Shown in pieces: positions 42,674-51,222 of a stretch of DNA of 64,000 bases. The notes beneath the pieces were generated by a model. It made no database searches, had not been told where the DNA came from, and saw only the letters and a program-made list of their open reading frames with translations. The stretch is from an uncultured Aquimarina sp. (GTDB taxonomy: Bacteria; Bacteroidota; Bacteroidia; Flavobacteriales; Flavobacteriaceae). The position numbers and the translations under genes are program-made. How positions within the stretch are numbered: the stretch's first letter is position 1; each line of letters opens with the position of its first letter. The stretch is from the NCBI RefSeq assembly GCF_947495315.1, contig NZ_CANLYD010000004.1, positions 186,001 to 250,000 on the forward strand, in the 5' to 3' direction.

Positions 42674-44512
42674 ATGTATATAATGTTAATCATTTTTGTG
42701 ATAACAATTGGGTTATTTATTTGGGGTAAATATCCGCCAGATGTAGTAGCCTTGTTATCGATGTTAAGTTTATACTTAACAGGTATTTTAGATGTTACAG
42801 AAACCTTTAGTGGTTTTAGTAATACAACGGTAATTATGATCGCCGCACTATTCATAATAGGTGAAGGGTTATCACAAACTGGATGGACTGCGTTAGCGGG
42901 TAATAAGTTCATACAATGGGCGGGTAAAAGTGTTCCAAAATTATTAGTTATTGTGACTTTGGGATCAGGAGTGCTTTCAGGATTTGTAAGCAATACTGGT
43001 ACGGTGGCAACACTACTTCCAGTAACAATTTCTGCCGCTTGGAATATAGGAACATTACCTTCAAAATTGTTAATGCCAGTGGCATTTGGATCCAATACGG
43101 GTGGTCTGCTCACATTGACCGGTACACCACCAAATATTATAGCAAGTAATGCTTTGATAGAACAAGGATTTACCGGTTTTTCGTTCTTTGAATTTGGTTT
43201 AATTGGGTTGCCACTATTGATCATAGCGATCATTTATTTTCGATACTTCGGATATAAATTATTACCTAGTTACAAAACCCGAAACAAACCTGTAAATATT
43301 GACTCAGAACTACACAAGTGGATTGAAGCGTATCGCGTAGATCAGAATTACTTCAGATTACGTGTGCGCTCTATTTCACCTTTGTTAGGAACTAAAATAA
43401 AGGATTGGGAGTTTGAAAAAAAGTACAATGTTTCTATGATTCGTTTAAAACGAAGACATCCAAATTTATTTCAAAAGAATCCACCATTTATCGAATTTCC
43501 TGATGAGGATACAGTGTTTAAGTATCACGATATCATTACTGTAAAAGGTGAAACCGAAGCGATTAATAAAATAATGATTGAATTCAGGTTAGGGTTGTGG
43601 AGATTAGATCCAATTGAAGAAGAATTAAAAAACAATTTGATCAATCAAGAAGTAGGTATGGCAGAGGTGATAGTAACTCCTAAGTCTCTGTTTGTAGGAA
43701 GAAACATCAAGATTGGAGACTATTTCGAGAGATTTAAGATTCAGTTATTAGGTGCTTCTAGAAATAATGAGCCTTTAGAAGATCAAGAAATTAAGGTGAA
43801 AGCAGGTGATGCATTTTTAATTAGAGGTTCTTGGGAAAATATAGGCGATTTAAAGGAAATGTACGAGAACTTGGTCATTTGTGGAAGCCCTGAAGGAATG
43901 GCAAAAAATGTAGAAAATCTTACGCCTAAATCATTCATTGCTTTGGGAACATTGATCCTAATGATTGTGCTACTGGTATTTAAGATTGTTCCTGGAGCAA
44001 TAGCTGCCCTAATTTGTGCCGGGATTACATTGATCACTGGATGTGTTCCTATTAACAAAGCTTACAAAGGAATCAGCTGGACCAGTGTCATCATGATTGC
44101 GGCTATGATACCTATGGGTATTGCGCTACAGAAAACAGGAGCGGCTCAATTGGCAGCTGATGGTTTGGTGAAATATCTGGGAGCTATTCACCCTATAGCA
44201 TTGTTAGGAGGTGTATTTCTACTGACAACAGCCTTTAGCCAAACAATTAATAATTCGGCAACCGCAGTATTAATGGCGCCTATAGCGATACTAGCTGCTA
44301 CCAATTTGGGGATTTCCCCAAAGCCAATAATGATTACGGTAGCTATAAGTGCATCTACAGCATTTCTTACACCTGTGGGAACTACAACCAATGCGATGGT
44401 AATGTCGGCAGGAGGTTATAAGTTTCTTGATTATGTAAGAGTAGGAGCACCGCTGTTGTTATTGTTTTTTATAATAACCCTTTTATTAGTGCCAGTCATA
44501 TGGCCTTTTTAA
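42674..44512 (+). CDS. SLC13/DASS-type carrier with central TrkA-C domains
   Basis: 612 residues. About ten membrane segments in two halves, each with a loop like SNTGTVATLLPV and NNSATAVLMAPIAIL, and TGTPPNIIASNAL characteristic of the ion-transporter/ArsB-NhaD group. Two TrkA-C (RCK_C) domains lie in the middle (about 210-400). Such carriers take up sulfate or dicarboxylates with sodium; the substrate cannot be told here. Starts at 42674 or 42683. Confidence 0.85.
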   Translation: MYIMLIIFVITIGLFIWGKYPPDVVALLSMLSLYLTGILDVTETFSGFSNTTVIMIAALFIIGEGLSQTGWTALAGNKFIQWAGKSVPKLLVIVTLGSGVLSGFVSNTGTVATLLPVTISAAWNIGTLPSKLLMPVAFGSNTGGLLTLTGTPPNIIASNALIEQGFTGFSFFEFGLIGLPLLIIAIIYFRYFGYKLLPSYKTRNKPVNIDSELHKWIEAYRVDQNYFRLRVRSISPLLGTKIKDWEFEKKYNVSMIRLKRRHPNLFQKNPPFIEFPDEDTVFKYHDIITVKGETEAINKIMIEFRLGLWRLDPIEEELKNNLINQEVGMAEVIVTPKSLFVGRNIKIGDYFERFKIQLLGASRNNEPLEDQEIKVKAGDAFLIRGSWENIGDLKEMYENLVICGSPEGMAKNVENLTPKSFIALGTLILMIVLLVFKIVPGAIAALICAGITLITGCVPINKAYKGISWTSVIMIAAMIPMGIALQKTGAAQLAADGLVKYLGAIHPIALLGGVFLLTTAFSQTINNSATAVLMAPIAILAATNLGISPKPIMITVAISASTAFLTPVGTTTNAMVMSAGGYKFLDYVRVGAPLLLLFFIITLLLVPVIWPF

Positions 44513-44589
44513 CCCGGTTTATGCATTAGAACTTCGTTATGAAGGTTGAAAATGCAATAAAAACTGATATTTTCTAAGTTTTAGCATAG

Positions 44590-44715
44590 CAGTTTATCCT
44601 GAGCATGTCGAAGGACTCTGGTGAAACTTAAAAATATAGTGAAGAGATAGTTTTTGAAGCAGTTTCAAGCTGTAATACCTGCCCGCCTCTATATCAAAGG
44701 TAGGCAGGCGGGGAT
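44590..44715. repeat. Dispersed repeat and GC-rich hairpin
   Basis: ATCCTGAGCATGTCGAAGGA (about 44597) is the same kind of dispersed repeat as at 56165. CCCGCCT (44682-44688) and AGGCGGG (44706-44712) form a hairpin that could end transcription of the carrier gene. Confidence 0.5.
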
Positions 44716-44780
44716 TTTCTAATGTATAAAACGGGTATAACCAACATAGTATTAGTATTAAAATTTAAATTATTTAGAAA

Positions 44781-46406
44781 ATGGAAAATGTATTAAACGC
44801 AAAAATTAATCTAGAGAAATATGGATTAAAAGACACTACTGTCCATTACAACCTTTCTCCAGAAAAACTACAAGAAATTACCATCGAAAAAGGAATGGGA
44901 AAAGAAACTTCTAACGGTACACTGGCTATTAATACTGGCAAGTTTACAGGAAGATCTCCAAAAGATAGATTTTTAGTAAAAGATGACTACACTAAAGATA
45001 AGGTTTGGTGGGGCAAAACTAATAAACCTATTGATCCGGATAAGTTTGATTTGTTACAAGATGAGATTATTAACTACATGTCAGGGAAAGAGCTATACGT
45101 GAGAGATGCTTATGTATGCGCGGATCCGGAATATAAAATGAACGTACGTACGATCACAGAATATCCTTGGTCTAATATGTTTATTTATAATATGTTCTTG
45201 CGTTGTGAGGAATCTGAACTAGAAAACTTTCAGGAAGAATGGCTTGTACTATGCGCTCCGGGATATGAGGCAAAAGATCCCGTAGCTTATGGAATTAGAC
45301 AAGGAAATTTCTCTATTCTTAACTTCACCAAAAAGATCGCCTTAGTAGGAGGTTCTGCATATACAGGAGAGATGAAAAAAGGAATTTTCTCTGCATTAAA
45401 TATGATTCTTCCTACAGAAAAGAATGTATTACCAATGCACTGTTCTGCGAATGTAGGAGAAATGGGAGATACTGCTATTTTCTTTGGACTATCAGGAACA
45501 GGAAAAACAACTTTGTCTGCTGATCCGGATCGTAAACTCATCGGTGATGATGAACATGGATGGACTGCAGAAAATACGATCTTTAATTTTGAAGGAGGTT
45601 GTTATGCAAAAGCGATTGATCTTACAGAAGATAAAGAACCAGATATTTATAGAGCGATTAAACCTGGTGCGATATTAGAAAATGTTGTTTTCAAGGAAAA
45701 CGGAGAAGTTGATTTTGAGGATAGTTCTATCACTCAGAATACTCGTGTAAGTTATCCGATCTATCATATTGATAATATACAAGAACCATCATATGCTAAG
45801 AATCCTAAGAATATTTTCTTCCTTACCTGTGATGCGTTTGGGGTATTACCTCCAGTATCAAAACTAACGCCCGGACAGGCAGCATATCATTTTATATCTG
45901 GTTATACTGCGAAGGTAGCAGGTACAGAAGCAGGAATTACAGAACCTGTACCATCATTCTCTGCTTGTTTTGGAGAACCTTTTATGCCATTGCATCCAAC
46001 GGTTTATGCAGAAATGTTGAGTAAAAAAATGGAAGAAGCAAATGTAAATGTTTGGTTGATCAACACTGGATGGAGTGGAGGTCCTTACGGAGTTGGATCT
46101 CGTATACGATTAAGACATACAAGAGCTATGATCTCAGCGATTCTGGAAGGAAAATTAAACAAAGTGAATTTCGAACAACATCCAATTTTTGGACTATTTA
46201 TGCCGGAATATTGCCCAGGTGTACCTACAGAAATTTTGGACCCAATGAATACTTGGTCTCAAAAAGGAGGTTATATCAGTAAAGCAATCCAATTAGCACA
46301 TTCTTTCCATCTTAATTTTGAAAAGTTTGCAAGTCAAGCTTCTCAACAAATTATCGAAGGAGGACCACTAATTGATGAGCACCATCACTTAAGTGAGCAC
46401 ATTTAA
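44781..46406 (+). CDS. pckA: Phosphoenolpyruvate carboxykinase (ATP)
   Basis: 541 residues, normal length. P-loop GLSGTGKTTLSADP (about 235-248), metal and substrate residues in LIGDDEHGW, and the early FTGRSPKDRFLV motif identify the ATP-dependent enzyme, which converts oxaloacetate to phosphoenolpyruvate in gluconeogenesis. Monocistronic; a hairpin follows at 46453. Confidence 0.97.
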   Translation: MENVLNAKINLEKYGLKDTTVHYNLSPEKLQEITIEKGMGKETSNGTLAINTGKFTGRSPKDRFLVKDDYTKDKVWWGKTNKPIDPDKFDLLQDEIINYMSGKELYVRDAYVCADPEYKMNVRTITEYPWSNMFIYNMFLRCEESELENFQEEWLVLCAPGYEAKDPVAYGIRQGNFSILNFTKKIALVGGSAYTGEMKKGIFSALNMILPTEKNVLPMHCSANVGEMGDTAIFFGLSGTGKTTLSADPDRKLIGDDEHGWTAENTIFNFEGGCYAKAIDLTEDKEPDIYRAIKPGAILENVVFKENGEVDFEDSSITQNTRVSYPIYHIDNIQEPSYAKNPKNIFFLTCDAFGVLPPVSKLTPGQAAYHFISGYTAKVAGTEAGITEPVPSFSACFGEPFMPLHPTVYAEMLSKKMEEANVNVWLINTGWSGGPYGVGSRIRLRHTRAMISAILEGKLNKVNFEQHPIFGLFMPEYCPGVPTEILDPMNTWSQKGGYISKAIQLAHSFHLNFEKFASQASQQIIEGGPLIDEHHHLSEHI

Positions 46407-46452
46407 AATAGAACATTCGTTAACAATTAGATACTAATTTTCTAAATACTGT

Positions 46453-46487
46453 CAGAAGAGTGTCCCGCAAAATTTGGGACACTTCTG
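46453..46487 (+). terminator. Hairpin after pckA
   Basis: CAGAA, a bulge, GTGTCCC (to 46466) pairs with GGGACACTTCTG (46476-46487). No T-run follows. Confidence 0.6.
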
Positions 46488-46564
46488 ATGGCGGTATAAT
46501 TGCTATTCAGCAAATTTATTATTTTCCAACAAACCACCACTGCCCTAACCAGGCACTTCATCAC

Positions 46565-47896
46565 ATGATCTATAAAAAAACCATTCCTGTTTTAATTGGG
46601 ATAGTTATCTTTTTTTCTCAATATTCCATTTCACAGGAACAGCTAACAAATCCTTTTGGTAATAAACCTCTAAAATGGTATCTAAATGAAAATGATACCC
46701 AGTGGTTAGGGTTACATACCTATCTTCAGTTATGGACTAGAGTAAACGACAATAATCCTGGAAGTACGGTTTCTGAAGAAATACAGAATACAACAACAGA
46801 TGTTTCAATACGCCGGTTTCGATTAGCTATTAAAGGACAGCTTACAGAAAAACTGTTTGTCTATACGCAATTTGGAACTAATAATCTGAATTATTTATCT
46901 GGGAGAGAAACTTCTATTAAACTCCTGGATGCATATGCTGAATATAATTTTTCAGAGAAATTTACTATCGGTGGAGGAAAATCTTTATGGAATGGTTTAT
47001 CCCGTTTTTCTGCTCCAAGCACTTCTAAACTGATGATAGCAGATGTTCCATTTCTAGCACTTCCCACTGTGAATACCACAGATGACTTATTGCGAAATCT
47101 AGGTCTTTATGCTAAAGGTAAATTTCATAAAATGGATTATCGCTTTATAATTTCAAAACCATTTCCTATACAAAATGAAATTGAACCGGCAGAAGGAGTA
47201 GCAGAATTTGCTAATACTCATGCCGATATGCAATACGCCGGATACGTAAAATATGAATTTTTGCAACCTGAAAGCAATAAATACGCCTCCCATCGTGGAA
47301 CATATTTAGGAAGTAAAAGAGTGCTTAACGTTGGAGCCGGATTTAAGTATCAATCGGATGCTTTGTGTTCTCTAAATGAAGGAGAAGAGCAGTTTCATGA
47401 TATGAATTTGCTGGCAGCAGATGTATTTCTGGACCTACCGATTAATAAGGAGAAAGGAACAGCATTAAGTGCTTATTTTGGATTCTTTGAGTATGATTTT
47501 GGACCTAGTTATATTCGATCTATTGGGGCTAATAATCCAACGAATGGGTTGAACCCTGAAAGTGCCTCATTTAATGGGAAAGGAAATTCTTATCCCGTTA
47601 TTGGAACCGGAACTTCAGTACTTTACCAAATGGGATACTTGTTAGGTGGAATAGGAAAAAACCGAGATAAAGGAAAGTTACAACCCTATGCCAGAATTCA
47701 GTATTCTGATTTTGATCGTTTAGACGAACCAATGATTTCTTATGATGTAGGGGTCAACTATTTTCTAAATGGACATTTATCAAAATTTACCTTGAACGCA
47801 CAAAACCGACCTGTTTTTTTTGATATGGGAAATACTATTGAATCTAAGGATCGAAAGTGGATGGTTGTATTACAATACCAGTTTAGAATACAGTAA
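46565..47896 (+). CDS. Outer membrane porin
   Basis: 443 residues. The start at 46565 opens a signal peptide (IPVLIGIVIFFSQYSISQ). The earlier frame start at 46460 lies inside the pckA hairpin and is rejected. The mature protein is rich in alternating aromatic and polar strands (FVYTQFGTNNLNYLS, LDAYAEYNFSEKFTIGGGKS) and ends WMVVLQYQFRIQ with an aromatic near the C-terminus, as porins do. Resembles phosphate-selective porin-like barrels. Substrate unknown. Confidence 0.8.
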   Translation: MIYKKTIPVLIGIVIFFSQYSISQEQLTNPFGNKPLKWYLNENDTQWLGLHTYLQLWTRVNDNNPGSTVSEEIQNTTTDVSIRRFRLAIKGQLTEKLFVYTQFGTNNLNYLSGRETSIKLLDAYAEYNFSEKFTIGGGKSLWNGLSRFSAPSTSKLMIADVPFLALPTVNTTDDLLRNLGLYAKGKFHKMDYRFIISKPFPIQNEIEPAEGVAEFANTHADMQYAGYVKYEFLQPESNKYASHRGTYLGSKRVLNVGAGFKYQSDALCSLNEGEEQFHDMNLLAADVFLDLPINKEKGTALSAYFGFFEYDFGPSYIRSIGANNPTNGLNPESASFNGKGNSYPVIGTGTSVLYQMGYLLGGIGKNRDKGKLQPYARIQYSDFDRLDEPMISYDVGVNYFLNGHLSKFTLNAQNRPVFFDMGNTIESKDRKWMVVLQYQFRIQ

Positions 47897-47937
47897 AAAA
47901 TTCTATTTCCAATATCCGTGTGAAAAAGAGTTTATAA

Positions 47938-49317
47938 CTATTTATTTGGTAATGCTTCTAATGAGTTTTCCAATAATTCTATAGATTCATCCGCATAGTA
48001 TTGATCAACTTTTTTAGTGTTTAGGCTTAACCAAAGTATACCCGCAATTGCAGAAAGGAATGACCCTAATAAAACTCCAATTTTCGCATGTTGTAATAGT
48101 ACCTCATTTGTGAATGCTAATTCTGCGATAAATAAGGACATCGTAAAACCGATTCCTCCAAACAGACCGATTCCTCCCATCTTTTTCCAATTCGTAAGAC
48201 TAGGTAAACGTGCTAGACCAAAAGTGGTTCCGATATACGAAAATCCAACAATTCCCAGTAATTTTCCAATAAATAAGGCAATAATAATACCATAACAAAC
48301 AGGATGAAATATTAGATCTAAAATGTTTCCTTCTATTTTTACACCTGCGTTTGCTAATGCAAATAATGGAAGGACCGTAAAATTAATGAATGGTGCAATT
48401 TTACGTTCTAAATGTTGTAATGGAGTTAACGCATCCTTACTGGATGCTATCACTTTTTCTATCACATTAAGATGCTGAATACTCAGCAAAGAACTGTCCT
48501 CTTTCCATATTAAATTAAATTTGGTAACGTATAACTTTAGTTTCTCTTTATACTTTCCTTCAGTTAGTTTAGTACGACCCGGAATCGTAAATGCAGCCAA
48601 AACACCGGCTAGTGTAGCGTGAACGCCAGAAAAAAGTAATGAAATCCAAAGACCGGGAATTCCAACAATAATATAAAACCAAATACTTCGTATTCCGATG
48701 ATATTACCGATTCCCATAATTAGGAAACAAATACCACCGATCAGAAGATTATGAAATTCTATGTGCGGCGTAAGAAAAATAGCAATCACTAAGATGGCAC
48801 CTATATCGTCTATAGTGGCTAATGCTGTAAGAAAGGTTTTAAGTTGGTTAGACACTCTACAAGAAACTAAAGAAATTAACCCCAAAGAAAAAGCTATATC
48901 TGTTGCCATAGCGATTCCCCAACCATCAGAGGCTTCACCTGTATTATTAATCAATAAGAATATAATAACAGGTATGATCATGCCTCCTAAAGCTCCGAAA
49001 ATTGGAAGCGAGGCACTTCTTAATGAGGAAAGCTCTCCGTTAATGATTTCTTTTTTGATTTCTAATCCAACTAAGAAAAAGAAAAGCGCCATAAGACCAT
49101 CGTTAATCCAGTGATGAAGTGAATTTTCTATAGGAGCATTTTCGAAACCAACAACGAATTTAGTCTCAAATAAATGAAAATAAGAATCACTCCACGGAGA
49201 GTTTGCCCAAACCATCGCAATAACAACCATAGTAACAAGCAAAAAACCTAAAGAGGAATCTTTAGAAAACCAATGAGTAACGGTTTCTTCAATTTTAGAA
49301 GCAATAGATTCTTTCAT
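47938..49317 (-). CDS. nhaA: Na+/H+ antiporter NhaA
   Basis: 459 residues with about twelve membrane segments. Key motifs: WINDGLMALFFFLVGLEIKKE, MATDIAFSLG and ATIDDIGAILVIA, the last holding the paired Asp for sodium. Exchanges cytoplasmic Na+ for protons, suited to a marine bacterium. A hydrophilic stretch near 260-300 is longer than in E. coli. Convergent with the porin gene. Confidence 0.95.
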   Translation of the reverse strand: MKESIASKIEETVTHWFSKDSSLGFLLVTMVVIAMVWANSPWSDSYFHLFETKFVVGFENAPIENSLHHWINDGLMALFFFLVGLEIKKEIINGELSSLRSASLPIFGALGGMIIPVIIFLLINNTGEASDGWGIAMATDIAFSLGLISLVSCRVSNQLKTFLTALATIDDIGAILVIAIFLTPHIEFHNLLIGGICFLIMGIGNIIGIRSIWFYIIVGIPGLWISLLFSGVHATLAGVLAAFTIPGRTKLTEGKYKEKLKLYVTKFNLIWKEDSSLLSIQHLNVIEKVIASSKDALTPLQHLERKIAPFINFTVLPLFALANAGVKIEGNILDLIFHPVCYGIIIALFIGKLLGIVGFSYIGTTFGLARLPSLTNWKKMGGIGLFGGIGFTMSLFIAELAFTNEVLLQHAKIGVLLGSFLSAIAGILWLSLNTKKVDQYYADESIELLENSLEALPNK

Positions 49318-49507
49318 TTGGTATTCAATTTATAAATTTTTGCCAAGATGAGATTATAGTTTTTTGTAAAAACTGGTGGAAGATTCTTAAGAATAATCAA
49401 CTCTTCTTTAATAGTTTATGAAAACTCAATAATTGTAAAGTGATTGTTAAGAATTCTTTAGATTTAGAATCCCTAAAAAGATTATTAATTAATAAATCTT
49501 TAACATA

Positions 49508-49550
49508 TGATAAATATCATATTTCCTCAAAAATTATAAAACAACATTTG
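49508..49550 (+). promoter_or_regulatory. TGATAAATATCA site with -7 box, nap operon promoter
   Basis: Perfect site at 49508-49519; -7 like AACATTTG (49543-49550, one mismatch); centres 33 bp apart. Heads the porin and periplasmic nitrate reductase genes. Confidence 0.72.
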
Positions 49551-49576
49551 TATTATACCAATAAATAGGCTCTTTT

Positions 49577-50860
49577 ATGAAAATAGTAAAATGCTTACCC
49601 GTTCTATTTTTAATCTTTTTTACGAACAATTTATTTTCTCAACTTGCCATCGATGCGGATCTCAGAACTCGGTTCGAATATCGTCATGGGTTTAATAATC
49701 TATTCCCTGATGATGCAGATCCAGCAGCTTTTGTAACCCAACGTACCAGATTGAATATTGGTTATGAACAGGAAAGATTGAAGTTATATGTTAGTGTTCA
49801 GGATGTGAGTACCTGGGGAGATACACGTCAGATATTAATAAGCGATGGGAATGACTCTTTTTCATTATTTCAGGCTTGGGGTGAAGTATTTCTTAATGAA
49901 AAATGGTCTCTAAAAGCTGGTAGACAAGTTATCTCTTATGACGATGAACGTATTTTTGGAGAGCTTGATTGGGCGATGCAAGGACGTTTTCATGATGCTG
50001 CTTTGATAAAATATGATACCAATACGTTCAAAGCAGATGTAGGCGCAGCGTTCAGTCAGCAAGGACAAGCTAATGAAGGAACCGGATTTACAATCCAGGG
50101 ATTCTTTACTTATAAAGCAATGCAATATGCATACCTGAAAAAATCATGGGAAAAGGCTTCAGCTAGTTTCTTGTTCCTCAATACCGGATTTCAAAAATTT
50201 ACAGGAGTTAATAATGATGAACCGGATGGAGTTTTCTATCGACAAACTTTAGGGTCCTATTTTAAGTTACCAATAAGCAAAGTAAATCTTACAGGGAGTG
50301 CTTATTATCAATTTGGAAAAGCAGATGCAGATACGGATCTGAGTGCCTATCAGATATCTGTAGAAGCGACTTATAAACCAGGTAATATTCTATACGGATT
50401 AGGAGTGGAGATATTGAGCGGAACAGATCAGGATGGTGATAGTAAGAATAAGTCGTTCTTCCCATTATATGGAACCAATCATAAATTCAACGGATTTATG
50501 GATTACTTCTATGTAGGGAATCATGCGAATAATGTTGGTTTAAATGATATCTATGCGAAGTTCATTTTTAAAACTGGCTCAGCTTCTAGTCTATTATTGA
50601 AGGGACATTACTTTATGGCCAATGCGGATTTAACAGCTGATGAAGACAAGTATTTGGGAACAGAAGTGGATGTTGTTTTTACACAGAAGATTATTAAAAA
50701 TGTAAAACTGAACCTTGGATATTCTCATATGTTCGCTTCAGAAAGTATGAGTCTTATTAAAGAAGGAAGACCAAATGACAATATTAATAATTGGGCTTGG
50801 GCCCAACTTATTATTAATCCCAATCTTTTTACAACAGATTTTAAGAAGAAATCAGAATAA
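49577..50860 (+). CDS. Alginate-export-like outer membrane porin
   Basis: 427 residues. Signal peptide ending NNLFSQ, then DADLRTRFEYRHGFNN and many amphipathic strands; pattern FVTQRTRLNIGY and TWGDTR fit the alginate-export/DUF1302-like barrel family. First gene after the site at 49508 and 112 bases before napD, so probably the nitrate or nitrite entry porin of the operon, by inference. Confidence 0.78.
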   Translation: MKIVKCLPVLFLIFFTNNLFSQLAIDADLRTRFEYRHGFNNLFPDDADPAAFVTQRTRLNIGYEQERLKLYVSVQDVSTWGDTRQILISDGNDSFSLFQAWGEVFLNEKWSLKAGRQVISYDDERIFGELDWAMQGRFHDAALIKYDTNTFKADVGAAFSQQGQANEGTGFTIQGFFTYKAMQYAYLKKSWEKASASFLFLNTGFQKFTGVNNDEPDGVFYRQTLGSYFKLPISKVNLTGSAYYQFGKADADTDLSAYQISVEATYKPGNILYGLGVEILSGTDQDGDSKNKSFFPLYGTNHKFNGFMDYFYVGNHANNVGLNDIYAKFIFKTGSASSLLLKGHYFMANADLTADEDKYLGTEVDVVFTQKIIKNVKLNLGYSHMFASESMSLIKEGRPNDNINNWAWAQLIINPNLFTTDFKKKSE

Positions 50861-50972
50861 ATAGCTACCTTAATAAAGAAAATAAGGCGTTTGTTTAGGG
50901 TTTCTTAATACTTTTTAAACAAAAATAATAAGTGCAACATTCTATTAAGTAGGACAATCACAAATCAAAAAT

Positions 50973-51218
50973 ATGCCAATCAAGAGTTATTTAGCCCATC
51001 CGCATATAGGTAAAAAAAATGAGCTTGCCGAAACATTATCTAAAATAGATCAATGCGAAGTAATGCCTGCAGAAAATAAAAACGTAATCGTTTTGGTTAC
51101 CGAAACGGATACAGATCAAGAAGATGAGCAGCTCAAAGAAAAACTAGAAACGATTCCTAGTCTAAAATTACTAGCCTTGGTATCAGGATTTAACACACCA
51201 TCTCCAAACAAAAATTAG
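50973..51218 (+). CDS. napD: NapD-type chaperone
   Basis: 81 residues, slightly short. The fold order (SYLAHPHIGKKNELAETLSK, CEVMPAENKNVIVLVTETD, LKLLALVSGF) matches NapD, which binds the Tat signal of NapA and holds export until the cofactor is inserted. It ends four bases before napA. Confidence 0.82.
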   Translation: MPIKSYLAHPHIGKKNELAETLSKIDQCEVMPAENKNVIVLVTETDTDQEDEQLKEKLETIPSLKLLALVSGFNTPSPNKN

Positions 51219-51222
51219 AAAT

